A DNA stretch of 61,581 bases, from assembly GCA_037447655.1 (NCBI GenBank), contig JBBHKE010000473.1:317089-378669 (forward strand). Reading direction: 5' to 3'. Each line of letters starts with the position of its first letter. The first letter of the stretch is position 1. The notes below the pieces were generated by a model. That model saw only the letters and a list, made by a program, of their open reading frames with translations, did not search any database and was not told where the DNA came from. The stretch is from Zygnema cylindricum (taxonomy: Eukaryota > Streptophyta > Zygnematophyceae > Zygnematales > Zygnemataceae). Made by a program: the position numbers and the translations under genes. Below are positions 36,077-48,600 of this stretch, one piece after another.

Positions 36077-36232
36077 AGGCATGGCTGAACCACCCTTTCT
36101 ATCCCTCAATGACTACAACAAGTATGGTGGGTAGAGAGAGGAGGTGGAGGCAAGCTGTCTGCCTTTTTTTTTCCAATTTGTATTGCACTATTTAGACCTA
36201 GAAAATACCATATAAATCTAATGATTTCAACA
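36077..36232 (-). repeat. 3' LTR of A3, U3 start
   Basis: Reverse of the first about 156 bp of an A LTR (sense start TGTTGAAATCATTAG at 36232). The A3 polypurine tract follows at 36233-36245 (sense GAAATAAAAGAAG). Confidence 0.75.
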
Positions 36233-37454
36233 CTTCTTTTATTTCTTGTCAATCTTTTATTTCAGTCCACAATTTTCTCTACAATATTTTAACTTACCAC
36301 CATTTCCTTACTTGATTTTTATATAGAACAATCACAATCTTATTCTCAACTTTACCTCTCACAAAACTCAACCTTATGTCCATATGCTTAGCTTTGAACT
36401 GATGTTTTAGATTAGTCGCAATTGCAATAGCAGCTTGATTATCACAAAACACTTCATGCACCCCTTTCTTTATATACCCCAGTTGTTGCAACAAGGACTT
36501 GACCCACATCAACTCTTTCACTCCAAAACACGAGGCCATGTACTCAACCTCTATAGTAGACTGAGCAACCACCTTTTGTTGCTTACTGCTCCAACATCAA
36601 GCACCTTCTCCCACATACAATACATACCCAGAAGTGCATCTTCTCATAGGTGCGTCCCCATAACGGCATCACCCCAAGTAGTGATGTCAATGTGCTCCCC
36701 TCCCAAATGCAACCATAACTCTCTAGTTCCCACCAGATATCTCATGACTCTCTTGGCTGCCTCCCACTCTCTCTTCCTATGATCATTAAGACTCCTACTG
36801 AGTACTCCAACTAATGCCGCTATGTTCGGCCTGGTACAGTTCATAAAATATAGATCAAACTTCCTACGACTTAAAAATGAGGAATAGACTTCATAAACTT
36901 TTTCTCTTTTGGACTCATCTGATCATCTAAGATCATCACTCCTCCTTCTACACTCCCATCACTTACTTTTTACAAGTCCATGGGAGTGGTACAACTGTTA
37001 GCCTTTTCCATCAATAATTTTTCAAGCATATTACCTTTTGCTTCTTTCAGAGTAAGTCTGATAATCTTTTTCCACCTATCTCCCTCTATTTAGATCCCCA
37101 AAATGTATCTTGCCTCACCTAAATTCTTCATTTAAAATCTGCTTCTAAGATCTTTTTTTAGCCTATTAATCTTTTCCAAAGACTTACTCAGCATAAGCAG
37201 ATCATCCACATAGATTGCAATAAAAATGACACCATTCTCATCCTCAAACATATAGATAGAACGGTGAGAAGTGATCCGGATATATCCCAGACCGGTGAGA
37301 AACTCATGTAGTTTCTTATTCCACTGTCGAGGAGCCTGCTTCAGTCCATATAAAGACTTTATGAGCTTGCAAACTTTGCTCTCTTGTCCTTCCTCCACGA
37401 ACCCCTTGGGTTGCCTCATTAAAATTTCTTACTCTAGCTCACCATTGAGAAAAG
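36233..37454 (-). pseudogene. pol: Pol of A3, 3' part: RT end and RNase H
   Basis: Right to left: RQPKGFVEEGQESKVCKLIKS, LYGLKQAPRQWN, IAIYVDDLLMLS (near 37200), a broken stretch 36860-37130, MNCTRPNIAALVGVLSRS, then RNase H with HIDITTWGDA, STIEVEYMAS and CDNQAAIAIATN to about 36294. It joins 38527 after removal of the solo B LTR. Confidence 0.8.
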
Positions 37455-38526
37455 TGCAATTCTGAGACCTCTATATGACCTCAGAGTAAGCAACTCACAC
37501 GAAGCCTCTAGGATAACGCTGACCCCTTTGCCTTTCACCACGAATAATTGCCACCTTGGCAAACAAAAACTTTGATCACCTTCATCTCTTTGAACGCAAG
37601 ACTCCCCTGAGTCGATAGGAAAAAGAATCTCTGAGTTTCCTCCCCTCAACAATAAATTATGAACGGTCAAAGTTGACCTTTTGTATAGAAGCTCTGTGGG
37701 AGAGAGGGTCATATCTACCAATTTTTCTAAGTCCTATCTCTCTCACAAACTCTATCTACTGATGTACGGAACCCATCATATTACTCTTCCGTACATAGAA
37801 GTACAGCTGCCGGTGTACTTTATGTACGGATACTGTACGACATGGCCTAAATGTCGACACGTCGTATATTCGGATTTGCTCCCTTAATCCCCAGAGGTGC
37901 TAGGATCCAATGTTGTTCTGCCACGTGTCATCCGATGTGGCGATGACCAAAAACCACCGAAATCCTCTTGCATGATCTCGACATTCATTCCGGCCGTCCG
38001 ATTTAAATGCAGATCAAATTGAAGCCGTCATAAATACTTGCGCGATATTCGTTTATCGAAACAAATGCGCGATATTTGTTTCTTGTCCGTACATTAATCC
38101 GTACTTTTACATAACCAAATCTATGTATCATGTGAATAGTTGCCGTTAAATGAATTTGTTGGCGTAGAAATGTTTATGTAATTATCAAACCGTATATAAT
38201 CTAACACTCGTCATAGACTAAATGGATAGAGTTATCAACTACCGGCAGCTTTGACGGCCGGTAGTTACCAAGATCAAATCTTGGTTCCGACAGCTCTACT
38301 TTTAGTAAATTAGTAAATCAACTAATTTACTACTGTAAGTCAACTAATCTACTACCTGTAAATCTCATGATAGCATAGGCAGCCATGGCATTGCTTCATC
38401 TCTGACTTTCAGTGACTACAACAAGTGTGGGAGTTGAAGAGAGAAGTTGGAGGAAGACTGCCTTGGCTTCTTTTCTGTATTTTGTTTTAGACCTAGAAAA
38501 TACTAAACTAACTATCAATTTCTACA
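37455..38526 (-). mobile_element. Solo B LTR inserted in RT of A3
   Basis: 1072 bp, sense TGTAGAAATTGATAG (38526) to CAGAATTGCA (37455). Flanks AAAAG (37450-37454) and AAAAA (38527-38531) fit a 5-bp TSD with one mismatch. A3 RT codons (HQMEIN / TFLNGELE) continue across it. Confidence 0.8.
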
Positions 38527-41500
38527 AAAAACACTATTAATTTCCATCTGGTGTATTTCCATGTCATGCACTATTGCCACACTGAGGAGAATCCTTACTG
38601 ATGGGAATTTAACAATTAGAGCAAAAGTCTCCTCATAGTCAATCCCCTCTTTTTGGGTAAACCCCTTTGCTACTAATCGAGCCTTATATCTCTCAATGGT
38701 ATTATCTGGGTTCAGTTTTAGTTTAAACACCCATTTACAACCAATTGGTTTTCTTTCCGGGGGACAGTGCGCTAGTTCCCAAGTATTTGCTTCTATGATA
38801 GAGGCCATCTCATCATTTATGGATCTAATCCATCTGTCTTTCTCTGGACTGTTCACTGCCTCCGAGTATGACTGAGGCTCATCTGGGTGAGATAGCTTAG
38901 TTACCTTGTGAGCGGCCTGTTTTTCTTCAATCCATTTGTTGCTCCTTCTTCCTCCCTCAAACTCCGAAGTTGGGATGGAGGGAAGTCTTGGATTTCTCCT
39001 TACTGTCTCATCGGCTCCCCTATCCATGGAAGCTAGTTCTGGTTCCTCCTCTTTTGTCTCCTCGAAGTCCATAGGAATGTGTCAAGTTTCTGGTGGTTCT
39101 CCTGTGTGTTAGATTTTCCCTGAATCTGCAATCCTTGGTTCACTCATGTCCCTTTTGGGAAGGATGGAGTACTCCTCACCTTCAGACTCAAATTTGATTC
39201 TTATCTTCTTAGTATAATTAAAAGGGTCAAATGACTTCCCTTCATACATGACAACTGGGTGTTTCACCATAATGATATCTCTCTTTGCTAAGTCATAGAC
39301 TCTATATTTCTTAACATCTTCATCATATCCTACAAAGTATCTAGGTTTTCCTTTAGCATCTAGTTTCCAATTTTTTCTATCCGTGTCAAGTTTGTAAAAT
39401 TGGCTACCGAATACTTTGAGGTGAGAGTAGCTAGTTGCCTTCCCACCCATCTCTCATAAGGTGTCATTTTATTTACAACTGAGGCAAGGACTCTATTCTT
39501 AATGTTGTAGGCAGAGTTCATGGCCTCTGCCCAAAATCTCTTTCATATTTTCTTGTCGGCCAACATACTGCATGCACTATCTCTTAGTGTACGGTTCAAC
39601 CTATTAACTACCCTATTTTGTTCCGGGTTATATGGTACGGTTTTCTAGTGCTAAAATCCCTCATCTCTCAAGTATTCCTCAAACTGGTAAGAGGTATATT
39701 CCCCCCCATTATCACTCTTTATTCTCCTAATGGGGGTTCCATGCAACTTCTCACTCCAGGCTCTATATTCTTTGAAGTAAGTTGATGTTTTAGACTTTGT
39801 TTATAGGAAGTTGACTCTAGAGTATCTAGACGAGTCATTGGTAATTGTCAAAATAAACCTCTTTTCTCCAACCGAAGGTACTTTTGCAGATCCCCATATA
39901 TCTGTGTGGACCAGATCTAGTACTTTCTCACTTGTATATGTGGCGGCTTTGGGAAAAGGAAGTCTGTGAGCCTTTCTTTGAGCATAGCCACTACAGTCAT
40001 CCCTCATTTCATTATCCCCAAACTGAATGCCTTTTTCTACCCCAAACTTTTTCATTTCCCTCAACCTATCAAATTGTACATGCCCCAATCGTTTATGCCA
40101 AATCATCAACTTAGGAACACCAACATAGTAAGCATTCTTCTTTTCATTACTCTAGTGAAGCCTAAACATTCCTTGGCTACCCTTATCAGCCGTGAAGTAA
40201 ACTTCATCCCCGTACTTAGCTGTAAAGACTCCCTTTTTAGTGAAGGTATCAAACTCTTTGCATCTAACATAGACGTAGAGACAAGATTTTTACTTAGCTG
40301 AGGAATATAGGATACATCTGAGAATCTCAATATAGAAGTCTTACCCTCCACTAAGACTTTTAGATCTACTGACCCCCCTTGATCTGTAGTAACCACTCTC
40401 TCATCCCTATACTCTATCTCTACAGTAGGGATCTTTCTTAGCTTTGTGAAGAGTTGGTTATCACGAGACATATGCATGGATCCACCTAAGTCGATGATCC
40501 ATCCTTCTTGTAAAGCTTCCCGAATTGCTCCACGGGCACACATCTGTCTCCAAGGGATCTCCTTCTCCTCCAGATTCTCGTCAAGAAGAAGCTCCCCATC
40601 CTCCTCAGAGGACTCGTCCTCGGGTTCACCTAACACTTTTGTGACCACAAGTGCCTTTTTCTTCCCTTTGGAAGAACCCCCTTCCACGGTTCTCTAGGAG
40701 CCTCAACTTCGACAGCGTGATACAATCCATGTAAAGTGTCCCGGATTTTTGCAATAATGACAAAGGCCCTTTGGGGGCTTTGGTCCTTCAGGCTAATCTC
40801 TTTCCCTTTTCTACAGTTTCTTCGGGTCCTTCCCCCATCTGTCCCTTCTTGCAGTTAAAGTTTGAATGCTCTTTCCTCCTCTGTTAATCTCCATGGTGTT
40901 TTCTTGCACAAGTATCATCCGGACCACTCTATTCCACTTCCATGAACTATCAGTCATTTCTTGTACTCTGTACACTTTGTTCTCGTACTCGTCTGGTAAC
41001 TTTATAATAAAAGTATTAACTTTCATCTTCATTGTACATGTCCACCCAACACTTTCCATCTCCATTTACAAACAAGAAAGATCATTACATTAATCTACCA
41101 TCTTTCCTCCTTTGTAAGTGTAATACACTAGCTTTTGCTCAGCTAACTGGAGCTCCTGAATAGTACCAGCTCTATAGATCTCCACCAAACTCACCCACAA
41201 CTCCTCGGCCTTGTAAATCTGAAGGTGAGGTTTTGCCAAAACTTGAGTGAGGTGCCTTAGAATGAAGTTCTTGGCAACCATGTTTACGTCTTCCCACATT
41301 TGAGTATTGTTCTCCACAGTCTTCACGGCCGCCGATCGTGGTGACGTGGCTATAGGAGTGAGGGGTGTCTCCTTCCCTTTCCCTTTTTCGGACACACTAC
41401 TGTCCCCATCATTTGCCTCCTTCGTTGAAGCAGTCGCTTCTGCAGGAAACCCAACTCCTCCAAACTCTGGTGGAGTTCCTGAAAGGTGGACGTGTCACTT

Positions 41501-41636
41501 GTCCACTGACGATACCCCAATATTGTTTTTCGCACAAAGCCCCAATCATTATGGTTTCCTCATAGATGAACCGAAATCCATTGAAGGTGGGCATCCTAGA
41601 GGGTGGGCCCGTAACCTGCAATTTTGTGTCCTCCAT
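38527..41636 (-). pseudogene. gag-pol: Gag-Pol of A3, 5' part
   Basis: ATG 41636 in the LTR: MEDTKLQVTGPPSRMPTFNGF, frame changes, capsid text 41090-41395 ([30 protein letters not shown]), a degraded knuckle near 40730-40790, protease GWIIDLGGSMHMS near 40480 (DSG to DLG), integrase WHKRLGHVQFD and DCSGYAQRK (third Cys lost), LVHTDIWG, and SDNGGEY near 39700-39720 in another frame; linker ORF 38515-39072 and RT start KLKLNPDNTIERYKARLVAKGFT up to the solo LTR. Several stops and frameshifts. Confidence 0.8.
41602..41616 (-). other. Primer-binding site of A3
   Basis: Minus strand GGTTACGGGCCCACC, 14 of 15 to the initiator tRNA-Met anticodon-arm PBS. Confidence 0.7.
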
Positions 41637-42256
41637 TTGAATAAAGAATTCAGGAAGCCTCTTGATAGTTTTAACTAACCCACATCAAGCCACAACCACT
41701 GCTGCCCAAGAAGGCAAACTGATTATCTAACTGCACCTTTGTGCAGCTTGACTCCCCTGAGTCCGTAACAAAAAGAATTACTGAAATCGGCCAACCAGCC
41801 GATTAATTATGAGGTGGCAAAGATGTCAAGTTTATACAAACTCTCAAAGGGAGAGAGGCCACTACCTACCAAATTCTCTAAGTCCTAAATCCCTCTCACA
41901 ACCCCTATCTACTTACGTACGAACCAATCAAATGACAGTAGAGTACAAAAAGATACTATGGCTGATGTACTTTTTGTACGGCCTGTGTACGAGTAAGCTA
42001 CGCCGCGCTCTATCGCTCAAAGATTCAAGTCCTGCCGGACTCAACTTTTTATTCTGAGTGACATAAGTCACTCTTTAGTTCTGCCTATTGAGCTAGGACA
42101 GCCATGGCTCAACCACCCTCTAAATCTCTCAGTGACTACAACAAGTATGGTGGGTACAAAGAGGAGGTGGAGGCACGCTGTCTGCCTTTTTCTTTTTCCT
42201 ATTTGTACTGAACTATTTAGACGCAGAAAATACCATATAAATCTAATGATTCAAAA
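41617..42256 (-). repeat. 5' LTR of A3, internally deleted
   Basis: 640 bp instead of about 1000. The join near 41990-41995 fuses the GTAC cluster (CTGTGTACGA) to the tRNA-like block (AGCTACGCCGCGCTC), removing about 360 bp of U3. Ends TGCAATTTTG (41617) and TCAAAA (42256) are recognisable. Confidence 0.78.
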
Positions 42257-43663
42257 ATTGAACCCAGATAATACCATTGAGAGATATAAGGCTCGATTGG
42301 TAGCAAAGAGGTATACCCAAAAGGAGGGGATTGACTATGAGGAGACTTTTGCTCTAATTGTTCGGTTCCCATCAGTAAGGATTCTCCTCGGTGTGGTAGC
42401 AGCGAAAGACATGGAAATACACCAGATGGACATTAAGACTACTTTTCTTAATGGTGAGTTAGAGGAAGAAATTTTTATGAGGTAACCCGAGGGGTTCGTG
42501 GAGAAAGGAGAAGAGTCAAAAGTCTGTAGGCTCATAAAGTCCTTCTATGGATTGAAGCAAGCTCCCTGACAGTGGAATAACAAACTAGATGAGTTTCTCA
42601 CCGGTCTGGGATATATCCGGATCAGTTTTGACCATTCTATCTATATGTTTGAAGATGAGAATGGGGTCATTTTTATTGCAATCTATATGGATGATGTGCT
42701 TGTGCTGAGTAAGTCTTTGGAAAAGATTAATAGGCTAAAAAAAGATCTTAGAAGCAAATTTCATATGAAGGATTTAGGTGAGCCAAGATACATTTCGGGG
42801 ATAGAAATAGAGAGAGATAGAGGGAAAAGGATTATCAGACTTACTCAGAAAAAAATAATAGGTAATATGCTTGAGAAATTATTGATGGAAAAGGGTAACA
42901 ATTATACCACTCCCATGGACTTGAAAAAAGTAAGTGATGGGAGTGTAGAAGGAGGAGTGATGATCTTAGATAATCAGATGAGTCCAGAGGAGAGAGAGTT
43001 TATGAAGTCAATCCCTTATATTCAGGTCGTAAGAAGTTTGATCTATTTTATGAACTGTATCAGACCAGACATTGCGGCAGCGGTTGGAGTACTCAGTAGG
43101 AGTGTTAATGATACTAGGAAGAGAGAGTGGGAGGCAGCCAAGAGAGTCATGATATATTTGGTCGGAACTAAAAAGTTATGGTTTCATTTGGGAGGGGAGC
43201 ACATTTACATCACTATTTGGAGTGATGCCAGTTATGGGGATGCACCTATGAGGACATGCACTCCTGGGTATGTGTTGTATGTGGGGGAAGGTGCTTGTTG
43301 TTGCAGCAGTAAGCAACAAAAGGTGGTTGCTCAATCGACTATGGAGGCTGAGTACATGGCCTCTTGTTTTGCAGTGAAAGAGTTGATGTGGGTCAAGTCC
43401 TTGTTGCAAGAACCGGGGTATATGAAGGAGGGAGTGCATGAAGTGTTTTGTGACAATCAAGCTATCATAGCAATTGGAGCTTATCCAAAACTTCATTTTA
43501 ATGCTAAGCATATGGACATAAGATTGAGTTTTGTGAGAGAAAAAGTTGAGAATAAGATTGTGAATCTTGTATATAGATCAGATGTGGAAATGTTGGTTGA
43601 TATGATGACAAACCTAGTGGCGTCTCCCAAGTTAAAATATTGCAGAGAAACGTGTGGACTATA
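42257..43663 (+). pseudogene. pol: Pol of A2, 3' part: RT and RNase H
   Basis: Continues A2 RT: LNPDNTIERYKARLVAKRYTQKE, HQMDIKTTFLNGELEEE, stops TAA 42483-42485 and TGA 42567-42569, then open from 42645: IAIYMDDVLVLS (YMDD instead of YVDD), LTQKKIIGNML, VRSLIYFMNCIRPDI, RNase H SDASYGDAPMRT, STMEAEYMAS, CDNQAIIAI, VDMMTN to 43663. The last 339 codons form one open frame, covering the RT palm to the end of RNase H. Confidence 0.83.
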
Positions 43664-43687
43664 AGTGAAGTTAAAGTTAGACTAGAA

Positions 43688-43698
43688 AGTAAGGGTAG
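43688..43698 (+). other. Polypurine tract of A2
   Basis: AGTAAGGGTAG just before the 3' LTR TG; one interrupting T pair relative to the B tract. Confidence 0.6.
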
Positions 43699-44705
43699 TG
43701 TTGAAATTACTAGATTTATAGGGTATTTTCTAGGTGTAAATAGATCAGTAAAACTTGAAAATAAAAGGGCGGACAGCCTGCCTCCACCTCCTCTCTCTAG
43801 CCACCATAGTTGTTGTAGTCAATGAAAGATAGAGAGGGTGGTTGAGCCATGGCTACCTTAGTTCAGCAGGCAGGACTAAAGAGTGACTTATGTCACTCTC
43901 AACAAAAGGTTGAGTACGGCAGGACTCGAACCTCCGACCGATACAGTACGGCGTAGCCGTTAGCTCTATCTAGTTTTTCTTACAAGTCCGTTAGATTACA
44001 TGGGGTGTGATATATGATTAAACATATACATGATCCTAAAACAGATTAACTTAAATATGAACAAAGGAACATAGAACTAGTCAAAGTTTTAGTGTGAACG
44101 TCATTTCGCACGAAACAAATGAATCGGACATTTGTTTCGACGGCCGACATTTAATGTCAGATTTAATCCGACGGCGTCTATCATTGTCGAGATGGCGGAA
44201 TGGTCACTTTTGGCGTTTATGGACGTGGCATGACTTGGCGCCACGTGGAGGGATAACATTTGGTCACAGGAATTTCGGGGAGCATACGGATGAGTGGAAT
44301 GGTGACACGCGTCCACTCAGTGGCGTTGTCATACACAGGCCGTACAGAAAGTACATTGGCCGTAGAACCTTTCAGTAGTTTAGAGTTTTGTGATTGGTTC
44401 GTAATTCAGTAGATAGGGGTTGTGAGAGGGGTTTAGGACTTAGGAAATTCGGTAGATAGACACCTCTCTCTTAGAGAGCTTTGTATAAAATTGGCATTTT
44501 TGCCGGCTCATAACTTATCGGCTGGTTAGTTTTTTTAAGTGATTATTTTTGCTACAGGCTCAGAGGAGTCTAGGCTGTACAATGGTGCAATCACATTGTC
44601 AATTTTCCTTCTTGAGGAGCATTGGTTGTGGCTTGAAGTGGTTTAGTTAAAAACTATCTAGAGGCTTCTTGAATTCTGTAGTCCAATGGAGGACACAGAA
44701 TTGCA
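43699..44705 (+). repeat. 3' LTR of A2
   Basis: 1007 bp, TGTTGAAATTACTAG to GAATTGCA. Contains the antisense tRNA-like block (about 43917-43975), ACGTGG, GTAC words, TATAAAA 44484-44490, SL1 as GGCA/TGCC (44493-44504) and the gag ATG at 44686. That ATG reads in frame into the A1 gag that follows (MEDTELHLTQPLA). Confidence 0.85.
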
Positions 44706-45590
44706 CCTCACTCAACCTTTGGCCACTAGTGTTGGGTATCGAGGACCTTTTGCCGATATTCGATATATATATCGAATTTTAGGTACCCCAATAATCGATA
44801 TATTGCTTTGATATATCGAAAACCAAATCATCGCGATATATCGCCAATATATCGTATCTCAGATATATCGAAGCATTAATTTTATTTCATTTTTCCCGAT
44901 TTTTTTTTCAAACCAGTGAGTGGCCGCGTGAGGTATCCGTACGATTTTCCGTACTATGACTGTACGGACACCTAGTTTTTGCAATATATATCACGATATT
45001 TTTTGTTAATCCCAATACGATATATTGAGGAGTGTGCTCGATCGATATTCGATATATCAAATATCTATATTATCGCGATATGATTTTACCCGATACCCAA
45101 CACTATTGGCCACACCTCACCTTCACATTTACAATGCCAAGGAGTTGTTAGTGAGTTTGGTGGAGATCTATAGAGCTGGGACTATTCAAGAGCACCAGTT
45201 GGCTGAGCAGAAGCTAGTGAGTTACACTTACAAAAGAGGAAAGATGTTAGATTATTGTAATGATCTTTCTTGTTTGTATATGGAGATGGAAAGTGCCGGG
45301 TGGACAGGTACAATGAAGATGAAATTTAACACTCTCATCATGAAGTTACCACACGAGTACGAGAACATAGTGTACCGAGTACAAGAAATGAATGATAGTT
45401 CAGGGAAGAGGAATACAGTGGTCCGGATGATACTTGTGCAAGAAAACACCATGAAGATTAGGAGAGGAGGAAAGAGCATTCAAGCTCTAGCTGTAAGAGG
45501 GGATCGATGGGGGAATGATCTAAACAAACCGTACAAAGGGGAGAGAGATCAGTCTGGAGGACCGAGGCCCCCAAAGAGCCTTTGACATTT
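44706..45590 (+). pseudogene. gag: Gag of A1, second part
   Basis: LTQPLATPHLHIYNAKELLVSLVEIYRAG interrupted by the hAT MITE after LTQPL; then open 45106-45585 through capsid text (EHQLAEQKLVSYTYKRGKML, IVYRVQEMNDSSGKRN). The knuckle after 45585 has its first Cys as a TGA stop (HFCKKQRHFIADC). Confidence 0.82.
44727..45105. mobile_element. hAT-like MITE in gag of A1
   Basis: 379 bp with inverted ends TAGTGTTGGGTATCG / CGATACCCAACACTA and a perfect 8-bp target duplication TTGGCCAC (44719-44726 and 45106-45113). Eight-base duplication and a TA(G)NG-type terminus fit the hAT superfamily. The inside is a dense set of CGATAT/TCGATATATCGA palindromes. No coding capacity. A larger relative is at 59768-61049. 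Confidence 0.85.
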
Positions 45591-45639
45591 TTGCAAAAAG
45601 CAACGTCACTTTATCGCGGATTGTGTCAAGCTGTCGGAG

Positions 45640-48600
45640 CTAAGGCTCTGAGAGAACGGTGGAGGGGGTTTTTATGAACGGAAAAAAAATGTCACTTCTG
45701 GTCACGAAGGTGACAGGAGAAACCGAGGACGAGTCCTCTGAGGAGGATAAGGAGCTTCTTCTTGACGAGAGTGTGAAGGAGAAGAAGATCCCTCGGAGAT
45801 AGAAGTGTGCCTTGGGAGCGATCCGGGAAGCTCCACAGGAAGTATGGATCATCGACTCATGTGCATCCATGAATATGTGTCGTGATAAGCAACTCTTCAC
45901 AAAGCTAAGAAAAAAATCCCTACTGTAGAGATAGAGTATGGGGATGAGAGAGTGGTTACTACAGATCAAGTGGGGTCAGTAGATCTAAAAGTCTTAGTAG
46001 AGGGTAAGACTTCTATACTCACATTCTCAGATGTACTCTATATTCCTCAGCTAAGTAAAAATCTTGTCTCTATGTCTGTGTTAGATGACAAAGAGTTTGA
46101 TACCTTCACTAGAAAGGGAGTCTTTACAGCTAAGTATGAGGATGAAGTTTACTTCACGGCAGATAAGGGTAGCGAAGTATTGTTTAGGCTTAACCTGAGT
46201 AATGAAAACAAGAATCCTTACTATGTTGGTGTTCCTAAATTGATGATTTGGCATAAACGATTGGGGCATGTGCATTTTGATACGTTGAGGGAAATGAAAA
46301 AACTTGGGGTAGTAGAAGGCATTCAGTTTGGGGATAATAAAATAATGGATGATTATAGTGGTTGTGCTCAAAGTAAGGCTCACAGACTTCTCTTCCCTAA
46401 AGCCGCCACATATAGAGGTGAGAAAGTACTAGATGTGGTCCACATAGATATCTGGGGACCTGTAAAAGTACCTTTCGGTTGGAAGAAAAAGGTTTATGTT
46501 GAAAATAACCGATGACTCGTCTAGACTCTCTATAGTCTACTTCCTAAAAACAAAGTATGAAACATTAACTTACTTCAAAGAATATAAAGCCTGGAGTGAG
46601 AAGTTGCATGGAACCCCCATAAGGAGAATAAGGAGTGATAATAGGGGGGAGTGTACCTCTAACCAGTTTAAGAATACTTGAGAGATGAGGAAGTTCAGCA
46701 CCAGAAAACCGTACCATATAACCTGGAACAAAATGGGGTAGGTGAGAGGTTGAACCGAACACTAGGAGAGTGCATGCACTATGTTGGCCGACAAGAAAAT
46801 AGAAAAGAGATTTTGGGCAGAGGCCATGAACTTTGCCAACTACTTTAAGAATAGAGTCTTTACCTCGGTTGTAAAGGGAATGACACCTTATGAGAGATGG
46901 GTGGGAAGGAAACTAGATATCTCTCACCTTAAAGTATTCGGTAGCCAAGTTTGTAGTCTTGACACGGATAGGAAAAACTAGAAACTAGATGCTAAGGGAA
47001 AACCTGGATACTTTGTAGGATAAAATGAGGATGTCAAGGGATATAGAGTCTATCACTTAGCAAAGAGAGATATTATTGTGGTCAAACACCTAGTAATCAT
47101 GGATGAAGGGAAGTGTTTTGACCCCTTTAAATATACCTAGAAGATAAGAATCATGTTTGAGTTTGAAGGTGAGGAGGACTCCGTCTTTCATGAAAGGGAC
47201 ATGAGTGAAACAAGAATTGCAGATTCAGGAAAGATCCAAGACACAGGAGATCCACTGGAAACCTCACACATTCTTAAAAACTTTGAGGAGACAAATAAAG
47301 AGGATCCGGACCGGCTTCCATGGATAGGGGAGCCAATGAGACAGTAAGGAGAAATCCAAGACTTACCTCTATCCCAGCTTCGAAGTTTGAGGGGGGGAGA
47401 AGGAGCAGCAAACAGATTCATAAATAACAGGCCGCTCATAAGGTAACTAAGCTATCTCACCCAGATGAGCCTCAGTCATACTCGGAAGCAGTTAACAACC
47501 CGGAGAAAGACAGATGGATTAGAGCAATAAATGATGAGATAGCCTCTATCATTGAAGCAAATACTCGGGAACTTGCGGACTATCCTCCGGACACAAAACC
47601 GATGGTTGTAAATGGGTGTTTAAACTATAACTGAACCTAGATAATACCATTGAGAGATATAAGGCCTGATTGATAGCAAAGGGGTTTACCAAAAAGCAAG
47701 GGATTAACGATAAGGAGACTTTTGCTCTAGTTGTTCGGTTCCCATCAGTAAGGATTCTCCTCAGTTTAGCAGCAGCGGAAAACATGGAAATACACCAGAT
47801 GGACATTAAGACTGCTTTTCTTAATGGTGAGTTAGAGAAATAAAATTTCATGAGGCAACCTGAGGGGTTTGTGGAGGAAGGAGAAGAGAGCAAAGTCTGC
47901 AGGCTCATAAAGTCCTTATATGGACTGAAGTAGGCTCCTCAATAGTGGAATAAGAAACAAGATGAGTTTCTCACCGTTTGGGAAATATTCGGATCACTTC
48001 TAACCATTCTAAATATATGTTTGAGGATGAGAATGGTGTCATTTTTATTGCAATTTATGTGGATGATCTACTTATGCTCAGTAAGTATTTCAAAAAGATT
48101 AATATGCTAAAGAAAGATCTTAGAAGCAGATTTGATATGAAAGATTTAGGTGAGGCAAGAAACATTTTGGGGATCCAAATGGAGAGAGATAGGGGAAAAA
48201 GGATTATCAGACTTACTCAAAAATAAGCAATAGGTAATATGCTTGAGAAATCCTAGATGGAAAAGGCTAACTGTTGCACCACTCCCATGGACTTGAAAAA
48301 AGTAAGTGATGGGAGTGTAGAAGGAGGAGTGATGAACTTAGATGATCATATGAGTCCAGAGGAGAGAGAGTTTATGAAATCTATCCTTTATAGACAGGTC
48401 GTAAGAAGTTTGATCTATTTTATGAACTGTACCAGGTCGAAATAGCGGAAGCAGTTGGAGTACTCAGTAGGATTCGTAATGATCCTACGAAGAGGGACTG
48501 GGAGACAGCCAAGAGAGTTATGAGATATCTCGTGGCAACCAGAGAGTTATGGTTGCATTTGGGTGGGGAGCACACTGACATCACTACTTGGAGTGATGTC

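Larger units (their letters stand above)
24537..42256 (-). mobile_element. Copia element A3 inserted in RT of A2, minus strand
   Basis: 5' LTR 41617-42256 (internally deleted), PBS 41602-41616, gag-pol 38527-41636 and 36233-37454, 3' LTR in two pieces (36077-36232 and 24537-24832) with the B1/B2 array between them. TSD ACTGA/ATTGA (one mismatch) in the RT codons of A2 supports a single insertion. A solo B LTR interrupts its RT. Confidence 0.8.

Noticed and set aside
24828-36081. AAAAG and AGGCA as target duplication of the B array
   Set aside because: Only chance similarity; no convincing 5-bp match.
38515-43663. Head-to-head gag-pol halves as evidence of self-integration (inversion) of one A element
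   Set aside because: The join at 24536/42257 carries a TSD (ACTGA/ATTGA) and A2 RT reads on across it, so separate insertion of A3 into A2 explains the arrangement better.
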